Assembly (NCBI GenBank): GCA_019119645.1
Contig: DWWR01000004.1
Location: forward strand, 1-14,251
Source of the DNA: Anaerobutyricum faecale
GTDB taxonomy: Bacteria > Bacillota > Clostridia > Lachnospirales > Lachnospiraceae
Reading direction: 5' to 3'
DNA: 14,251 nucleotides
In this document: positions 13,053 to 14,251 of the stretch, piece after piece
Position numbering within the stretch: position 1 is the first letter of the stretch
How the letters are laid out: every line of letters begins with the position of its first letter
Notes under the pieces: generated by a model
Told to the model about the DNA's origin: nothing
Database searches by the model: none
The model's input: the letters and a program-made list of their open reading frames with translations, nothing else
Translations under genes and position numbers: made by a program

Positions 13053-14243
13053 ATGCTGAATAAAAAATCAGTTGATGATATTAATGTAAAAGGTTTAAGA
13101 GTTCTGGTTCGCTGCGATTTCAACGTTCCGTTACAGGATGGAAAGATCACAGATGAGAACCGTCTTGTCGCTGCTCTGCCAACCATCAAAAAATTAATCG
13201 CAGACGGCGGAAAAGTAATCCTTTGCTCTCACCTGGGCAAACCGAAGGGAGAGCCGAAGCCGGAATTATCTCTGGCACCGGTTGCCGTACGTTTATCCGA
13301 GCTTCTGGGACAGGAAGTAAAATTTGCTGCTGATCCGGAAGTGGTAGGCCCGAACGCAAGAGCAGCTGTTGAAGCTATGAAAGATGGCGATGTTATCTTA
13401 CTGGAGAACACCCGTTATCGTGCAGAGGAGACTAAAAATGAGGATAACTTCTCTAAGGAACTCGCTTCTCTCTGTGATGTTTTCGTAAATGATGCATTCG
13501 GAACTGCTCACAGAGCTCATTGTTCCAACGTAGGTGTGACCAAATATGTGAAAACAGCCGTAGTTGGTTATCTGATGCAGAAAGAAATCGATTTCCTCGG
13601 AAACGCAGTCAACAATCCAAAGAGACCTTTTGTTGCTATCTTAGGCGGAGCAAAAGTTTCCTCCAAGATTTCCGTTATCAACAACCTGCTTGACAAAGTA
13701 GATACTCTGATCATCGGCGGCGGTATGGCTTATACATTCGCGAAAGCACAGGGCAAAGAAGTTGGTAAATCCTTACTGGAAGCCGATTATCTTGATTACG
13801 CCAACGAGATGATCAAAAAAGCTGCAGACAAAGGTGTGAACTTATTACTGCCGGTTGACACCGTTGTTGCAAAAGAGTTCAGCAATGATGCACCAAGCCG
13901 TGTGGTAGAGGGAAGCATGGAAGCTGACGAGATGGGTATGGACATCGGACCTAAGACAAGAGAAATCTTCGCCAACGCAGTAAAAGATGCGAAGACCGTT
14001 GTATGGAACGGACCGATGGGCGTATTCGAGATGCCGAACTTTGCAGAAGGAACTATCGCAGTGGCTAAGGCTCTGGCTGATATTGATGCCATCACGATCA
14101 TCGGCGGTGGAGATTCCGCAGCAGCTGTTAACCAGCTTGGTTTCGGTGACAAGATGACTCACATCTCCACAGGCGGCGGCGCTTCTCTGGAATTCCTGGA
14201 GGGTAAAGAGCTTCCTGGTGTTGCGGCAGCAAACGATAAATAA
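13053..14243 (+). CDS. pgk: Phosphoglycerate kinase
   Basis: Transfers the acyl phosphate of 1,3-bisphosphoglycerate, made by GapA just upstream, to ADP, giving ATP and 3-phosphoglycerate. The 396-residue product is full length for the family. Visible motifs: VRCDFNVPL (19-27) and SHLGKPKG (59-66) for substrate binding, the conserved GTAHRAH, GGAKVSSKI at the nucleotide-binding domain, WNGPMGVFE, GGGDSAAAV, and the C-terminal STGGGASLEFLEG. The ATG at 13053 has GAGGAG upstream; the in-frame ATG at 12996 lies within the intercistronic hairpin and is not a plausible start. The stop codon is eight bases before the window end, so a following gene such as tpiA is possible but not visible. Confidence 0.97.
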   Translation: MLNKKSVDDINVKGLRVLVRCDFNVPLQDGKITDENRLVAALPTIKKLIADGGKVILCSHLGKPKGEPKPELSLAPVAVRLSELLGQEVKFAADPEVVGPNARAAVEAMKDGDVILLENTRYRAEETKNEDNFSKELASLCDVFVNDAFGTAHRAHCSNVGVTKYVKTAVVGYLMQKEIDFLGNAVNNPKRPFVAILGGAKVSSKISVINNLLDKVDTLIIGGGMAYTFAKAQGKEVGKSLLEADYLDYANEMIKKAADKGVNLLLPVDTVVAKEFSNDAPSRVVEGSMEADEMGMDIGPKTREIFANAVKDAKTVVWNGPMGVFEMPNFAEGTIAVAKALADIDAITIIGGGDSAAAVNQLGFGDKMTHISTGGGASLEFLEGKELPGVAAANDK

Positions 14244-14251
14244 TTGAAATA

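Overview
The window looks like chromosomal DNA from a Gram-positive Clostridia bacterium, probably a Lachnospiraceae gut anaerobe. That is an inference from moderate GC content with AT-rich intergenic regions, strong AGGAGG-type ribosome sites, sigma-A-like promoters, a tRNA gene without an encoded CCA, and fermentative central metabolism (L-lactate dehydrogenase, clostridial-type glutamate dehydrogenase, gapA-pgk). I see no prophage, insertion sequence, CRISPR array or rRNA.

Layout. (1) 1-1275: ldh on the minus strand, with an extended -10 promoter upstream and a long inverted-repeat structure downstream that probably serves as its terminator. (2) 1366-2774: promoter, tRNA-Arg(CCG) and terminator, then a separately promoted gene for a DUF362 protein with two 4Fe-4S clusters. 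(3) 2810-4746: a small gene related to RlmH (the 23S rRNA methyltransferase) that has lost family motifs and gained an acidic repeat insert; a pair of competing hairpins; then an XRE-family regulator whose -35 box sits on a palindrome. (4) 4834-6928, minus strand: an Lrp/AsnC regulator lying downstream of gdhA. Between them are a near-consensus promoter and, just beyond its predicted start point, a strong intrinsic terminator. (5) 7171-10834: a three-gene operon for a GldA/GldF/GldG-like ABC system (ATPase, ABC-2 permease, membrane-anchored extracytoplasmic protein), preceded by a perfect inverted repeat. (6) 10876-11694: a PHP-family phosphoesterase on the minus strand, convergent with the operon. 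(7) 11810-14243: gapA and pgk, separated by a strong hairpin.

The central metabolic genes fit together. GapA and Pgk carry out the NADH- and ATP-yielding steps of lower glycolysis, Ldh re-oxidises NADH, and Gdh assimilates or releases ammonium, probably with the neighbouring Lrp-type regulator sensing amino acids. Nothing here is clearly a new system. The most unusual items are the divergent RlmH paralogue (2873-3379), the mutually exclusive hairpins after it (3388-3448), the promoter plus immediate terminator between gdhA and lrp (5401-5477), and the structured region downstream of ldh (101-209).
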